This document shows, in pieces, positions 46,401 to 61,400 of a stretch of DNA of 64,000 nucleotides. The notes beneath the pieces are model-generated. The model was not told the DNA's origin. It worked only from the letters and a program-made list of their open reading frames with translations, and searched no databases. The stretch lies in contig NC_054886.1 of assembly GCF_018320785.1 (NCBI RefSeq), forward strand, positions 4,339,207 through 4,403,206. Reading direction: 5' to 3'. A program made the translations under genes and the position numbers. The DNA comes from Cheilinus undulatus. Its lineage: Eukaryota; Chordata; Actinopteri; Labriformes; Labridae. Positions within the stretch are counted from its first letter, which is position 1; each line of letters opens with the position of its first letter.

Positions 46401-49400
46401 TTCTGTCTGCTCTGGGACTCAGCACGAGAAATGTAGTCAGCAACAGTCACTGCAAACATTAAAACTCTGTTAGCCAGGGCAATTACAGGCTTTTTGGTCA
46501 AAAATAACAATTATGCTCGAAAGAAGTCTATGATGTTATAAAATAAATGTATGCTAACGAAAACAAACAGCATTTGCACTGATTTTAAACACACCACTGT
46601 CATTTGTCTGTCTGTCACGGCTGGTGGAACCTCCCTCAGGGCGGTTTCCACGGTTGCGGCGGCGGCGACTCCGGTTGCGACGCTGAGGTCGGGCTTCCTC
46701 ATCTGAAAGTAAAAGATCAGAATTTATCAACATGTTTTGGTCATTATTTCAGAGATTTCAGGGGTGATTCTGAAACGTGCACACAAACAACACAAATCTC
46801 TCACCCAGTCCGTTCTCACTGGGTCCAGCCTGGCTGTCGGACTCTGCAGCAGCATCCATCACGCTGGGCTCCTGGTCGTTGCGGCGGCGCCTGGAGCGTC
46901 TGCGGCGGTCTCCTCCCATGCTCTCATTCATGTCTGCGTCAGCCAGCTCACCCTCGCCCTCCAGCAGAGAGTACGGGTTACTGTCCGGGTCTTTCAGCAC
47001 TACAGAAACAGAAAATGATCAAATAAGTTTGATTTATTAACTCTCATCTCAGAACAAAGACTGCCTTATCAAAAAGAGGAAATTCACTGGAGTGGCATTT
47101 CTCATTTTCACATTATTGTTAGATTATCTACCGCGCTGAAATTCAATTATAAGTCAGAGAGAAAAGTTTTCCAAAAGTGAACATTCAAACCTTTGACGTG
47201 AATACTTTCTGGTAGTGTTTCCAGTCACGTCATTGTTCTTTGTGGCCCATTAAATTAACTGAATAATGGATTTCGGCCAGCTTGGGTGCTAATGTATGAA
47301 AGAGGTCGACATCCACACCCACAGAAAAGTAAGTCCTTATTGACACCACTACTGATTGTTATTAATTATTAAAGAAAAGCTGACTGGCCATAGATGCCGA
47401 CTCGTCTATTTTAGAAAGATGAAGTAAACAAATTTAACCTCTTGTCTTTGTTTATAGGAATTTCTCATCTAACCAAACATTTCCTTTCTTTGAAGTTACA
47501 TTTGAATGCATCATGATGTTTTATCTTTCCCTTACAGCCACTTTGCCGGACTGCCCATATACATCATAAACCCACTATTCAACAGAGCTTTTATCAAGCC
47601 GATTCAAACATGAGTATCTCTAACTATTTTTATTTATGCAATTTAAAAGAACAGATTAAAAAAGTAATCTGAAACAAAAATGATTTAAGAGTCATTATTA
47701 TGATATAAATGCTAAAATGTATGAGATAAAAACATTATGAAATAAAAAGTCAAAAAAATTCAACATTATGTGATAAGAATTTTGAAATTCTAAGATATAA
47801 GGTCAAATTTATGAGAAAAAGAAGTCAAATATGAGATAAAAGGTCACAATCATAAAAATAAAATTTAAAATGATGTGATTCAGATTCAGAAATGTAAAAA
47901 AAAGTCTTACCTGTGTTATCAAAAGTCTAAATTATGAGGAAAAAGTTCAAAATTATGAGATTACGAAGTCAATTTTGCAATAGAAAGTCAAAATTATAAG
48001 GGAAAGAAGTCAATCATGCAATAAAAGTCAAAATTATGAAGGAAAAGTTCAGAAATGTGAGATTAAAAAAGTAAAATATGAGATTAAAGGTCAAAATTAT
48101 GAGATTCAAATTCAAAATAATGTAATAAAAAGTCAATATCATGCGATAAAAACTCAAAAAAAGTTTCAATTAATAAGATTAAGAAGTCAAATGTTCCACT
48201 TTTTAACTCATATTGACTTCCTATCTCACCATTTTGCCTTGGTATCTCATATTTTCGACTCTAAATCTCATAATCATATCTTTTTTTATGACAACTTCCA
48301 CATTTTTCTTTTTTCAGGCAGCCAAAATTTTCAATAGTCTTGGAAGATTTCATCACAACTGTGGAGGATGGCCTCCACAGCAGTAGACGAATTGACCTAA
48401 AACCCACCCTCCCCCAAAACACACAAAAATAAGTGAAGTAATTTATAAAGGCGTGTGATGGCTTTTGTCTATTGGTAACCTTGATCACCTGAGCTGATGG
48501 AGTTGGAAGGCTTTGACCCGGGCCCTCCACGGCCTCGTCCTGAGTTAGATCCTCGGCCCCTGCCACCCCGTCGTGAGCCTCTCTCGTCTCCACCTATGCC
48601 TCTGGGCCGCTGGTCTCTATCAATCACATCCTCCGACTCAGACGCATTAGACAGTTCAGAGTTTGTGCCTGGATCAAGCACAGAAAAAAAACGTAAAGGA
48701 TAGCCCAGTTCTATGATAAAGGAAATGATAAAGGAATCAACAACACTCCTTTCATTATCATTTCTAAAATATGAACTTAGATACTTCTAGGTCATTTCCA
48801 TCAGTGAGTCACTTCCTAACCTAAAAGGACTATTAGAGGGCACACCTGTGTGGGTGTTCATGGCCTCAGAACTGAAATCACGCTTCAGATTTGTTGTTCT
48901 CACCATATCCGGAGTACTGGGTGTTGGAGGTTCTGCGGCCTCGGCCACGGCCTCCATAAGTGCGAGAGGTGTGGAGTGAGTTGCTGCTCTCGTCCGTCAA
49001 GTAGCCCTTCTCCCGGTCAGCACCAGGGCCACTGGTTCGACTGGGAGCCGCGCGGTACCCGACTCCAATCTGACGGAGCTGCTCATCAATCTGGAGGCGC
49101 TCCATGCGCAACTGCTCCACTTCCTACAAAACAGCAAGATAGTCATAAATAGTGTGAAAAAAAAAATCAAGTTTAGTGTATTTAGACATTACACAAGCAT
49201 AACATGTTTTGCTATAACCATGACAAATACGATGCATCAATCACTGTACAATTTTTCTTGTTTGGCAGAAATATTCAGAATAGTTTGTTTCATATCGAGA
49301 TAATGATAGTTATAGAAATCACTTTGTATGTGAATTTTAAGTGATTATTTTGTCTTGTTGCCTTGAGGGACAGCCACAATCATGCATCAAACTGTGCAGG

Positions 49401-52400
49401 TTCTTTTGCATTTTTCTGGTCTGACTCTTCAAAATCTCACTTTTTAAACTAACTGATGTTATGTGCCACGGCTCCCTCTGCTCCTCACTTAAATCAGAGT
49501 GAGAGCTGTTTTGGTGGAAGGGGCAGAACTGTTCCCAAATGGTGTGGAAAGGCAAACTGGTGTGCCTTGAGGCAGTTTTAGGTGTGAATTTACAACCATA
49601 CCTTAGAACAGGGATCACCAACTAAACAAAAGTGCCAGATATTTTTTCTTGGCGGACATTGTGGAGGTCAGATAATTAAATAAGAAAATAAGATATATTT
49701 AAATGTTTTTAATTTCCTTTGAAATTTAGCATGACGTAAGCAAGCAGCAACAAGAGGCTGGTGCAATTATGGCGGAGGAGATTAGCGTGGATGCTGCTAA
49801 AGTGTCAGTTTTATCAGAACTTGAAGACATTTCTTCATTAAAAGAAGAACAAAGAACAGCATTGAATTGTTTTCCTTTCAAAAACAACAAAAGACGCGTA
49901 CTGACATGTCTACAGTCCCCATGGTTCGCGTTATGCAGCTATCTATGGAGTTTGTTCATCGGTAGCGTCGGTAGAAACAAGGAGGGAACCACTGCCTGAG
50001 AACTTAAAATATACATCAACTAAAGACACTTTTCCATGTGTTAAAGAGGCTATTTTTCTTTAAAATTAGCATGGTATGCCTTGAAATTCTGGCTTGATCT
50101 TAGGTGTTCAATAAGCAAATAAAGGCTGAAAACCACTGTCTTAAGGAATGAAGAGTGTTCTCCATTTACCACATGACAATCTGGACTAACGATGGCAATG
50201 CTGTATGCAGCTATTTAATCTTGAATAGCTTGCTGTCATGACTGGAAAAGCTAAAATCCGAGCAAAAATTGAAACTCCATTTCCAAACACTAGTTTATTA
50301 TACCTGGGAAGTGTTTTTTTTTTTATTTCTGTTTTTACATGTAGTTTTGTATATCTCATGACCATTTAAAGCCCTTGTCTGCAGAATTTCCTTAAAATAA
50401 ATTGCATTTACTTGTTGTCATTAGGACTGTAAATTACTCTACTAGTGAAAGGCTGTAATGTGAAAGTTAGATGAACTTTGGACAGAGCCATCACCATAAA
50501 AACGCCTCTGTCCCTCTGACAAATATCCCCTTCTGTTAAAACAACAGATGGGTGGTTCACTGTTTAACCTGCACAATTCTCTGGGTTTATGTCTGTGTTG
50601 ATGAAGACCAGCAGAGGAGATTTAAATCTTTCTAAACAATCATTAATGTTTGAGCTCTCCAGCCGACAATCAATTTTAAATTATGAAAAAGCAATGCCAT
50701 CTAAAAAATAGGAAACAGCTAAACTGTCCTTGATGTGCCTTGAATGACAAACTGGAGATGGAAATTATCCCCTCACTTTTAAATCTCTTAAACACTGACC
50801 AAACCAACACCACATTGTGTGCTATGAGAACAGCTGAAAGAGCTTCACAGTCTGTTTGTTGGCTCAGATATTCTCAGCAACTTTGATTCACAGATGCCAA
50901 ACTGGATTAGACAGATTAGTCCGTTCAGTTGTATAGATTTGTCTTAGGGGCCCCTGAAATTGGAAAATAGTGACCATGTAACGGTTTTGACCGTGACATA
51001 ACCACCAAAGTGAGGATAGCTAGGTAGCTTTCAACACCTTTTAAAGTGAGTGGTAAACATAATATCCTGATACAGTGACTGAAATAATTCATGATACATC
51101 CTAATACCTGATTAACTCAAGGTTTATAAATAAAACCTAGCCTAAACAGCTGTGCAGGGTTGATACAGTCATTCCATTTAATTTGGTGTCACTTTAACTT
51201 ATATCGTGCATCGTTGTCATGAATCCCACTTTCTTAAAAACAACCCTGAGAAAACTCTCAGGAAGGTTTTGGTGAATGAGGCCCTGTATCATTTTCCCGG
51301 GGATCCCCTGGACTGCCACTCTGACAACCAGTCCTCTCACTCTACCAAGCACAAAGTTACAGCCAGGATCAAGTTAAGCATATCATGAAGGGTGGCAATT
51401 AAATGAAATCTCGATAAATCTACGAACACCTTTAGGGTAAAATCTCTCAGTAAAGCCACATCAGCCTAGATGACTGGGGTGGGACGTGAACTCTTATGAC
51501 AGCAGTGCTGTGACAGCAGTTTCTCAGCCGCTTTATTGGCGACTGATTTGGGGGAGTTGGGGGGTCTCACTTTGCAGCGTGACAGCTGCCTCCACCAACG
51601 ACAGCTGAACCTCAGGGGAGGTGTGAAGGAAGTGAGGCAGGGGAAGGGGGTCTGATGTTATTTTTGGAAAGCTGAGGGTCCAGATAGCTGGTAATCTAAA
51701 CTCCTGCATACCCTTCACCCCCATCCCAGAGAGAAGAGCTATTTATAAAAGCACATGAGGTAAGGGCAAAATGAGGTGCTCTCAGCAGCTTTCCCGGGAC
51801 AAGAGAGAGACAGGTGACCAATATGAGGAGCCTCTGCACATACGCCCACACTGCCCTACCCGACCCTACCCCACATGTCACATCAAGGATCTGTGCTTCT
51901 CAGAAACATGTTCCCTCAAGTGAAAGTGCAGGTATTCTAAGAAGAAACATACTCAAGGAGAGCAAATAAGAGAAAAAGGTGTTTTTGAGTGACAAGACCA
52001 GAGACTAGTGCTGCCATCTACTGGTAAACATGGAGGAGTAACTTACCTGGAGATAGGAAACATGGTACTCCAACAGAGCCTGGGCATTGCTGATGTTCTC
52101 TTTAGTCCCCACGAACACGAAGGGAACCATTCCCTAAAACCACAGAGAGAGGAATATCTGTTTGAGGTGTTCTCATGAAATGCTAACTCTTTATTTATTA
52201 CTTGAAACAATGACTCCCATAGGCCATAATCCCACAGCCGCCATGTTCCTGTGACCTCTTGCTCAGGGTGGGAAACTCAAATGTTTTTATGTCTTATATT
52301 CTAGGTTGTTTTTCATATAAACATCAAGATTCTGAGTATGTTGTGTTTATTTTACTGTTTACTGGTTGAAAAGAAACTATAAAGACAACAAATTATCAGA

Positions 52401-55400
52401 CCACATTAATGTTAACACAGTATTTAGCTTTAGATCAAAACTATCTTAAGAACTTACTTTGACAGTCACTGATATGATAGAAAAAAACCCTTATGAAAGA
52501 TACTGACGTTGGTTTTGAACGTATTTAAGTCTGAGGAAACACACGATGCATTTGCACTTGCAATGTAGCATTAATTGTGTTGTTCTATATTAAGGCTCCA
52601 CAGCTGTTTACATGTTGACAGTATTATCCATTAAGCTGCATAATATCGGTATCAGCAGATATATACTAAAAAAATCGGACATTTTGGCCAAATACAATAG
52701 CAGACGTTACAAATAAATGTATGCATTTTAGCACAAAACACACATTGTGCATTTATACAGGTGTTCTTTTTACAAAAGAGTTTAGTTAAATTCTACTTTT
52801 CCTGTCCATGTATAAGATTTTCTTAATCAAAATGAGAATAATATAAAAAAATGTATCATCCCTTCAGTATAGCAATCGATTTCAAATTTGCTTTACAAGC
52901 AAAAATCACAATTAGATTTTTTTTTTCAAATCTCTAATCCCCAGTTTAATTTATCTAGTATTGTATTGGTTTTAATATAGAATGATTTACTGTTTACGTT
53001 TGTTGAATATCACATAAGATGAGAAACCTTAAAGTAATCCCATATTAAATCGCAATTGCAATATTGGGGGAAACAAAAAAAAATCGCAATTAGATTATTT
53101 CTCAAATCCTTCAGCCCTAACTACAAGAAAGACTTTTTACCTTTAAAAAAGTTGAGTATACATTGGTATTAGCTAAAATGAGTATATTATGCATTACATA
53201 GGCCATTTATTTCTCAATTTCCTATCAACAAGAGGGATGATGAATTTGACTGTGTTCCAAATGACTGAAAAAATGATGCTTAAACTAAGTTAGCCATTTA
53301 AAGCCACAATTTTGAGGTTAAAACCAATTAAAATTGGCTAGGTAAAACGAATCAAGAGAAACACTTGCATTAAATAGTACTTCTCAAATGGTCGGCTAAT
53401 AATGTGACTTTTATGCTCATGCTAACACTAAAAACATCTGTCATTTATTTGACCAATGGTTAGAGTACTGTGAAATAACAGTGAAGCTTGAAGACAAAGC
53501 TACACAGCTAATGCTACATTGTTACCACAGAAGCATCCGGTGAGTCTTCCCCCAGGCGTACACAAATATTTTCAAAATGATGATTTATATCTGTCATTAA
53601 TATTAGCCTTATTATCAATGATTATGTGACGTGTCAGTCTGATCTCACTGTAGCTGAAGACTGGTTTACACTGCAAGATAATCAGGCCAATTTTAGGCCA
53701 AATTCCCTCCTTTAAATCAAAATCAGCAAAGGCCTGATTATCTGACGGTTTTAAAGATTAACTTGACAGTTTTTCCTGTGGCAAATTAAGGGTGATTTTT
53801 CAGTTTCCAACCCGCTCAGAAAATTATTGTAAACACTCCGTCTTGAGACCGTAAATGTTAAACAGGCTCAAGATTTACAATCAGAAATCCTGTTGTGTGG
53901 GCGGAACATTGCAGATGGCACAGCAGACACGAGCAAAACTGACACCAGGAATGGAATAATAGTCAATCAGGAAGGAAAGAGGAAGCACAACAAACCCAGC
54001 CATAGTCACAAACACACCCATAGTAAACGTGGCGCATACAGTTAGATGGACATCAGAAATGGAAGACCAACTTGTTGATTCGTGGCAGCGACACAAGTGT
54101 TTGCACAGCATGTATTTTTAAAGATACCACAATCGAACTGGTAAGGAGAGCAGCCGGACTGGAATAGCTCCAGCAACGGAAGTAGCAAGTAGATCACCGC
54201 TGGCCACATTTTACTTATTTACTTTAAAGCTGCATTTGATGACCAAACACTTGGGAGTTTTGGAGACACCACACACTATGAGAACAAAGTTGTCAAATCC
54301 TGATGTGCACTGTCTTTCTCTGGATTTTTTAGGATCCATTTTCCTAAGAACTGCTTCAGAATTGGGAAATGATCAAATATAAACAGTTGTCAGAATCTAG
54401 GGCTGAACGATTTTGGAAAATAATCTAACTGCGATTTTTTTTCCCCAATATTGCAATTGTGATTTGATATGTGATTATTTCTTAACTTTCTTTTCCAATT
54501 CTTTTTACAAGGGATGAACAATTCTTTAAAAGTGTCTAATTCTGATGATTTTGACTCTTACTGCAAATTGGATATAAACTATTGCTTTAAAGTTTTTTTG
54601 TCATTCTTGTATTTAATAAGAAAAAGTACAAAAATAAGGAGGTAGGATTTTTTTTGGAGACTATTCTAAAAAAAACGGCACCCGAATGATTGCATGATAT
54701 GTCGAGCATAACAACTCTGCTGCAAAAAAAAAGTTTAAAAGTGGTATTTTGACACAAATCTCAGATGAAAGAAATATTGCACCTTTTGCAATTTGAAAAT
54801 TGCAGCAGGTCACATTGCAATTTAATCTAATTTTCGATTAATTTCCCAGCCCTATCAGGATCTTGACATTTATATGACAAACGTTCTGAGCGATACCAAT
54901 ACAATATCATAAAAATGTTTGAGTTTCCAACCCAGACAAGCCTGACGTCACAGGAGCATGACTGCCACAGAAATATGATCTATTGTTGGGGGAAAAAATA
55001 CTTACTTGGCTACAAATCAGACATTAAACAAAATATAATTTTTAGTGTTGAATAACAGACAATTTCAGGAAGAACTGGTATAAAAATCACATAAGAAACA
55101 GAAACATACCAACCCATCAGAGACAAAGTAAAACTAAATACCCACACATGACTGTCAAATGCTCTACTGTGGGCTGTGTGTATAGAAAGCAGTGGAAACA
55201 CAAGGGCTTGTGACAAAACAAGAGAGACAAAGCAGCAGAATGAAGTGTCAAAGCAGACAGCACATGGGACGTATACACTCTGCTGCGATTAAGAAGCTTT
55301 GCTTTTCGGAAAGCAAAAAGGGGAGGTGGGGGGTTATTTGGGGGGCTGGGAGACCAGCTGAACGGTCCATTCACCTCTTTGCTGCTGGCAGTGTCGTCCC

Positions 55401-58400
55401 TGCCTGCCCCCTGCCTGCCTACCTCCTCCCGGGGAAGCTTTTTGTCGTTGTCTCCCTCGATCCGGACACGGACCACGCCCGACTTGTCCACGATTTCCTG
55501 GATGACTTTGCCGCTCTTGCCGATCACTTTGCCTGAGAGGAACAAGAAGACAAGTCGGTTAGATTACTGTCACTCTAATAGGCACATATGTGGAGTAATA
55601 GGGAGCATGCTGTGTTGAGGATGTGGGAGGTTGTCACACAGTATAAGCTCCCTTACTTGGTGTCTCACTCACCTACAAGGTTCCTGGGTACCTGAAAGTA
55701 GTCTTCTTTGAACTCAAGATACTCTCTAGCCTGCTTCACTGCCTCTGGGGTCTGTTATACAACACAAACGTAACATTATATTACACCACAGCATATCCAT
55801 GCATATTACAAGAACTAACAAACAGAAGCCAACAAGACAAGCTAAATAAGTGCTGTACCTCTCCGTAGATCCTGAATGTGCAGCTCTCCTCCTCCAGCTC
55901 GATGGCCGTGACACCAGGCACCTTCCTCGCCTGCTGGATGTTGGCACCGTGGGAGCCGATGGCGAGGCCCATCAGGTCCTCCCTGACCTTCACCACCTCC
56001 TGGTACGCTGAGGCTAACTGCTTACTTGTCTGGGAGGGAAACCACACAATTGGTTTAAACATGAGTATTATAAGATTTATAAGTCTGACTTTGTGATGTT
56101 GAAGAACGTGATTACCTCCAAATGTTTGGTGGCTTCTTCGTTACGGGACATTAGCATGAGCTTGGTTCGGATGCTGCGGAAGTGCATGTCGCTCAGGAGA
56201 GTTGCACGCTTTACTGTAGTTTCATTTGTAGACTGTGAGGAGAAAATTACTAATTTAAGCTAGAGATCTTTAATAAACAACAAAAATTTGTTTGAAAGAA
56301 TGTGGATTTTGATTATTTGTCAAAAAAATGTAACAGTTAAGGAGAGAAGCAAAGTATTTCCATGGGGTGCATTCAATCTACACCAGAAAAAAAACTTAAA
56401 AATAACCATTCTGGGCTTTTACTTATGAAGAACTACAGCTCCTCTGTGTTAATCCTCCATCTGTGGATACATAGTGAGGTTCATGAGGGTAGCTTAGGTG
56501 TGTATTGTGAGCACTAACCAGCACAATGAGTTCATGTGTTTGGGCACTGTAGAAGATGCAGTTGGCTCCGATTGCTTTCCTGAAGTCTTTGTGAATGTTG
56601 TCATTTGCACAGCTGTCAGTGGGAAGAAAACAATCCACAGGAGAGGCAGCCTTGTTATTCATTTGGCAGCAGAGGGTGATTATAACAACCAAAGCAAGCT
56701 TTTAAAGACATGTAAATATAGTTTACACACCTGAGAAAATTAAAATTCCTTATACTTTTCATTCATTTCCCCTGCCCTGTGTCCAGGCTTTAAGCTTGGT
56801 GCACTGCTCAGGGGGAAAAAAAAAGGCCTAAAATATGATTGTGTATAAAGACTCACATGTCCCTCAGGTCTTCTGGGACTGGGATTGGGACTTTATGGAA
56901 GGAGTTTCGAGACGAAGGGCTGTTGGGGTTAAGGGGCCTGATGCGCTCAGCTGTGACAATCTCGTTGTATGTAGCGTCGCATGCTGCGTATTCGATCACG
57001 TAGAACTGAAAAGAGAAAAAAAAAACACAAAAAATACAGATTTTTTTATAATGTGACCACAAATAAACTCATAAAACAGCTCATTTAACAATGGACCTCA
57101 TTTACCAAGAAGAAATGTTCTAAGAGAAAGCTAAATCAGATTGATGCCAATTTTTTAAACTGCTAAACACTTCTATAAATTGATGAAAACTTTGTCCTTG
57201 TTAGCTGGAGAGCAAGTGCACATTTCTCCTAATAAGCATAGAGAACCATCTCTTTTATGCCCATATAACGGCATGAGACTACAGGGCGGTGTGCAAACAC
57301 AGGAAGCACACAAGAAGCAACAAGATGCCAGTAAAATACTCAGGTAGTTCGAAAGGGGATAAAATGTTCCCCCAAACTAATCCAAACAGTGCTGTAGAAA
57401 AATCATACATCAACACAAGTGGTGGATATTAAATACATGCTGAAACAAAAATCAGAGGGTATCACTCATTCAGACGGTGCCAGAAACAACTCACTCTGTA
57501 ATAAGAAAAGTATGCATTTCAGATGCTGGTAAATGATGACAGATGATTCATACATATCTAAAATACCCATGTATGAATGTAGGTTTTATTGAGAGTGTTT
57601 CATGAGAAAAGTTCAGTGTGCCAAGTTTAGATTCATTATTCTAATTTTGCAACTCCGATCAAACACAGTATGGTTAAATTTAAAGCTGACCATATTTAAG
57701 TTATGTATTTGTACATATTATTTGATATGAAAAAAATACACTGATAAAAATGCAGTAAAATGTACTCTAAAAATGCATGCTAGTGGCACACAGGTGGCCT
57801 AGTGGTTTGGGGCGTGCCCCATGTGCGTGGGCAGCCTGGGTTTGAGTCTGGCCTGTGGCCCTCTCCCCACTCTCTTGTCCCTGTTTACGACTATGTCCAC
57901 TGTCCTCCTTGTGTTCATTTCAGCAGCTAAAACTATGACTAAAAATGTTTGTTGACAGCCTTTTTAATTCCATGACAAAAACTAGACTAAAACTAGCCAA
58001 AGATAGATCTGTGAAGACTAGAACTGACAAAAAGTATGTTTAGTTTTCATTAAGATGACTGAAACTAGACTAAAATGTAATGTAGTTTATTTCTGACATT
58101 CAAAATCCATGATATTTCTCCACTGTGGGTAGATCCTGCAAAAAACCAATGCATTTGTGTCTCTTCTGCCTCTCAGCTGGAGAAGGAAGGGACCCCAGGT
58201 TTGGCAGAGTGCAGAGAACACACTACAATGATTTGGTACCAGATTTAGGCAAGAGAATAAATGCTTGGAATAAAAGTGAAGTTTAAAATGTGAGGAATTT
58301 TTATGCACTAAAACTAGACAAAAATTATAAAAAAAAATACCTTTTATAATAAATTATAAAGGGTAGAAATGACTAAAATGTGACTAAAACTAAAAGAAGT

Positions 58401-61400
58401 TATCAAAAGACTAAAATTAGAAATAGCTGTCAAAATTAACACTGCTCCACTCTCTAATACTCAGTTCTTATTTTTGCATCACAACCCTAGATTCACTTTA
58501 ACTGATTCACATACAAAATCAACCTAAAGCTGATTAGAAAAAAAATCAGACATCAGTGTGACTTGTGCTGATCAGACTCATCAGAAAATCTGATCAAGAG
58601 TCAAAACATAATAATAAAAACAAAGAAAAAATCAGATTCAGATCATTGTGGCCTACAGTGTGAAGGCAGTAGGAGGGTTAAGAAGGAGTATTCTTAACTA
58701 AGAACATATCACAGATTAGAAAACTTTGGTGAATGTCAGAATCCTCTTAAAACTGCTCAGGTATTTTTAAAGAGCAAATTTCTTCTGAAGAACAGTTGGT
58801 GAGTGAGGCCCATCAGATTCCAAAGGCAGTTGTATAAAGATGCAGAGCTGCTGTTTGAAGTGTAGGAAATATGAATCATCTAACAAGTTTAAAATTAATT
58901 TGTGTATGCCCTTAAATAAAAAAAACATTCTTGATCGAGATGCATTTAGTCTACAGCTGAAAATTGGTATTGTGGTATGTTGTCTTTCTGTGATATACAT
59001 TACATTATGACAAATTTCTTTTTACAAATGCGTGAGCTAATTTAAGTGTGAATACAAGCAATTCTTATTTAACACCTACAATCATGGTTAAAGTACTAAA
59101 TTCCAATCTATTTTGTCTTACATCTTCATGTTTTGAAAAAAAAAAAAGAATAGAAGTACAATTATTACATTAAAAGAATCCACTTGAAGAGCTGTTTGGA
59201 GCCTCAGAGCAGCTGTTATCTCTGTATTGTAACCATCAATCTAAGGTAGCTGATACCTAGCTTGAGTTATACCCAACTGCATCCAAAGGGTTTGGGAGCG
59301 TGGCCTCCATTCCACAGGTAAAATGTGCAAATGCTGAGTGGGAAAGCATGCTTTCATCGTACTACTGATGATAAATTTAGATTTTTATGATGTGCTTACT
59401 GAAATTGTGCTATTACAATAACGATTAAACTACGATTTATAGTCAAGCCCTACAGCAGCTTCATCTGGTTCATGAAATGTTTCATGCTTCCGAGACAAAG
59501 ATGGAGTCGGATGAAGAGAAACATGGAAAATGATGGAAAAGAAAAAAGGGAACCATGTGAGAGTGAAGCAGAGAGATGAACACAGCACACTGCGTGCTCT
59601 AAGGACAGAATTAAAGCCATCAGTCAATGCTAGACATTCCTGCAGGCTCTTATCAGGCTGCTCCAAATAACAGCACTACACCAGCAGCACCTCCCCTGGC
59701 ACAGTAGCACTACAAAGCTGTCCTTTCCATATCCCACTGACCCACTATTCAACCTGCTGCTCGTGCTGCTGAAAGAGATCATCAGGATATTCACAAAATA
59801 AGCTCAAAAAGCCAACTGTGGCTGCCAAGCTGAGGTATAACTACTCAGACGCCAGTCAGTGAGGAGAAATAAACTGAAGATGCAATGTCACAGCACATCA
59901 GGACATACTGACTGTGTGAGCTCATTACCCAGTAGTGGTCCTCTTACTCCAGACCTGTATTCACTTTACATACAGGAGCACTCACAGCTCAGTAAAAACT
60001 TCCTGGCAGTATAACAGAACACTGAGGCAAAGTGGAAAATAATTGCTTATCATTAAATACTGAGATACAGAGGAAGCAAGCCGGCTCCAATTTTATTTCT
60101 GACATAAGGTGCCATTGTATCTTTATGATGAGCTCTCTCTGACTGAAAAGCTCCACAAACTAAAACAAAGGAAGCAATGATTCTTCCTGCACACTGGTGC
60201 TTCCACCACATCCGAGGACTGTGAAGATTAGGCAAATTAGGCTGGATTAAAGAACACCAGCAACGTAGTTTAAAATGTATTTTTGTACTCTGTGAGAAAA
60301 CAAAACAGCAGCTTGCTTTGCTTTGTAATTAACTGGTCTGTGACTATAATGTTTGAATTCATTAAAATAAGCAGAGAAGGAAAAAAAGGGGTTTGAAAAC
60401 ACCATGAAGGCAAATTATGTCTTTGAAGCTGCTAATACTTCCTTGGTATAGTTTCTAGTCAATCTGCTACTTCTATAACCTGGCACGCCAGATGGATTTG
60501 TTTCACACATCCATCTGGACAATCTTCAATACACAGCGTTTGGAAAGGAGGATTTGAAAAAGACTCGGAGTGTGATTGGATGAACGATCTGTCTGTCACA
60601 TCTCTAAGGGCCAATCAGAGCAACAAAACACGTGACGTAGCCGCGACTGAGGTGCGCGTGTGCAGCTACCAAGGAATAACGCAAACCATGGCGACTGTAG
60701 ACATGTCAGTACACGACTTTTGTCGTTTTTGAAAAGAAAACAATTCACTGCTGTTCTTTGTTCCTCTTTTAATGAAGAAATGTCAAGTTTTGACAAAACA
60801 GGCGCTTTAATTGCATAATTGCTGCTTGCTTACATCACAACTCCGCCGCACCTGAAAGTACCGCCACTCGCCGCTGAGTGGTCCTGTCACTTTCTATCGG
60901 GCCCAAACGGTTCAGACGGGAGCTTTGCAAGATGGATTCGCCAGTGAGAAACAAGGAAACAGGCGTATCCATCGGCTTTGAAAGGTTACTACGTCTCCAT
61001 TTTTATTGTCAATGTAAAACGATGTAAACAAAGTTTCAGCTCTACCTCTTACACAGCATCTCAACAGATTGAGATGAGAACACGTGTCAGCTGCACAGTT
61101 TCAGCTCATTTCTGTTAAATTCCCTGACTGTACTGAGTCATGGCTCTTATCTTTTAAAAGCCTGATTTTTGGACATTGACATGACTGATTTTTATCTAAA
61201 TTTTTTTATAGTTTCCAGAAAGGAGGTGAAAGTTTTTGGTAAAGCATATTCTCTGCTACTGAATATCATTTCTGATTTGGAGCACTGACACATTACAGTG
61301 AAGTGTTTTTTGATTCAGAAGTAAATACTAAATTTGATCACCTGTAGTAAAATGGATCATAGTTGATCCACCCAGATCATCCCTAAAGATCTGAACTACA

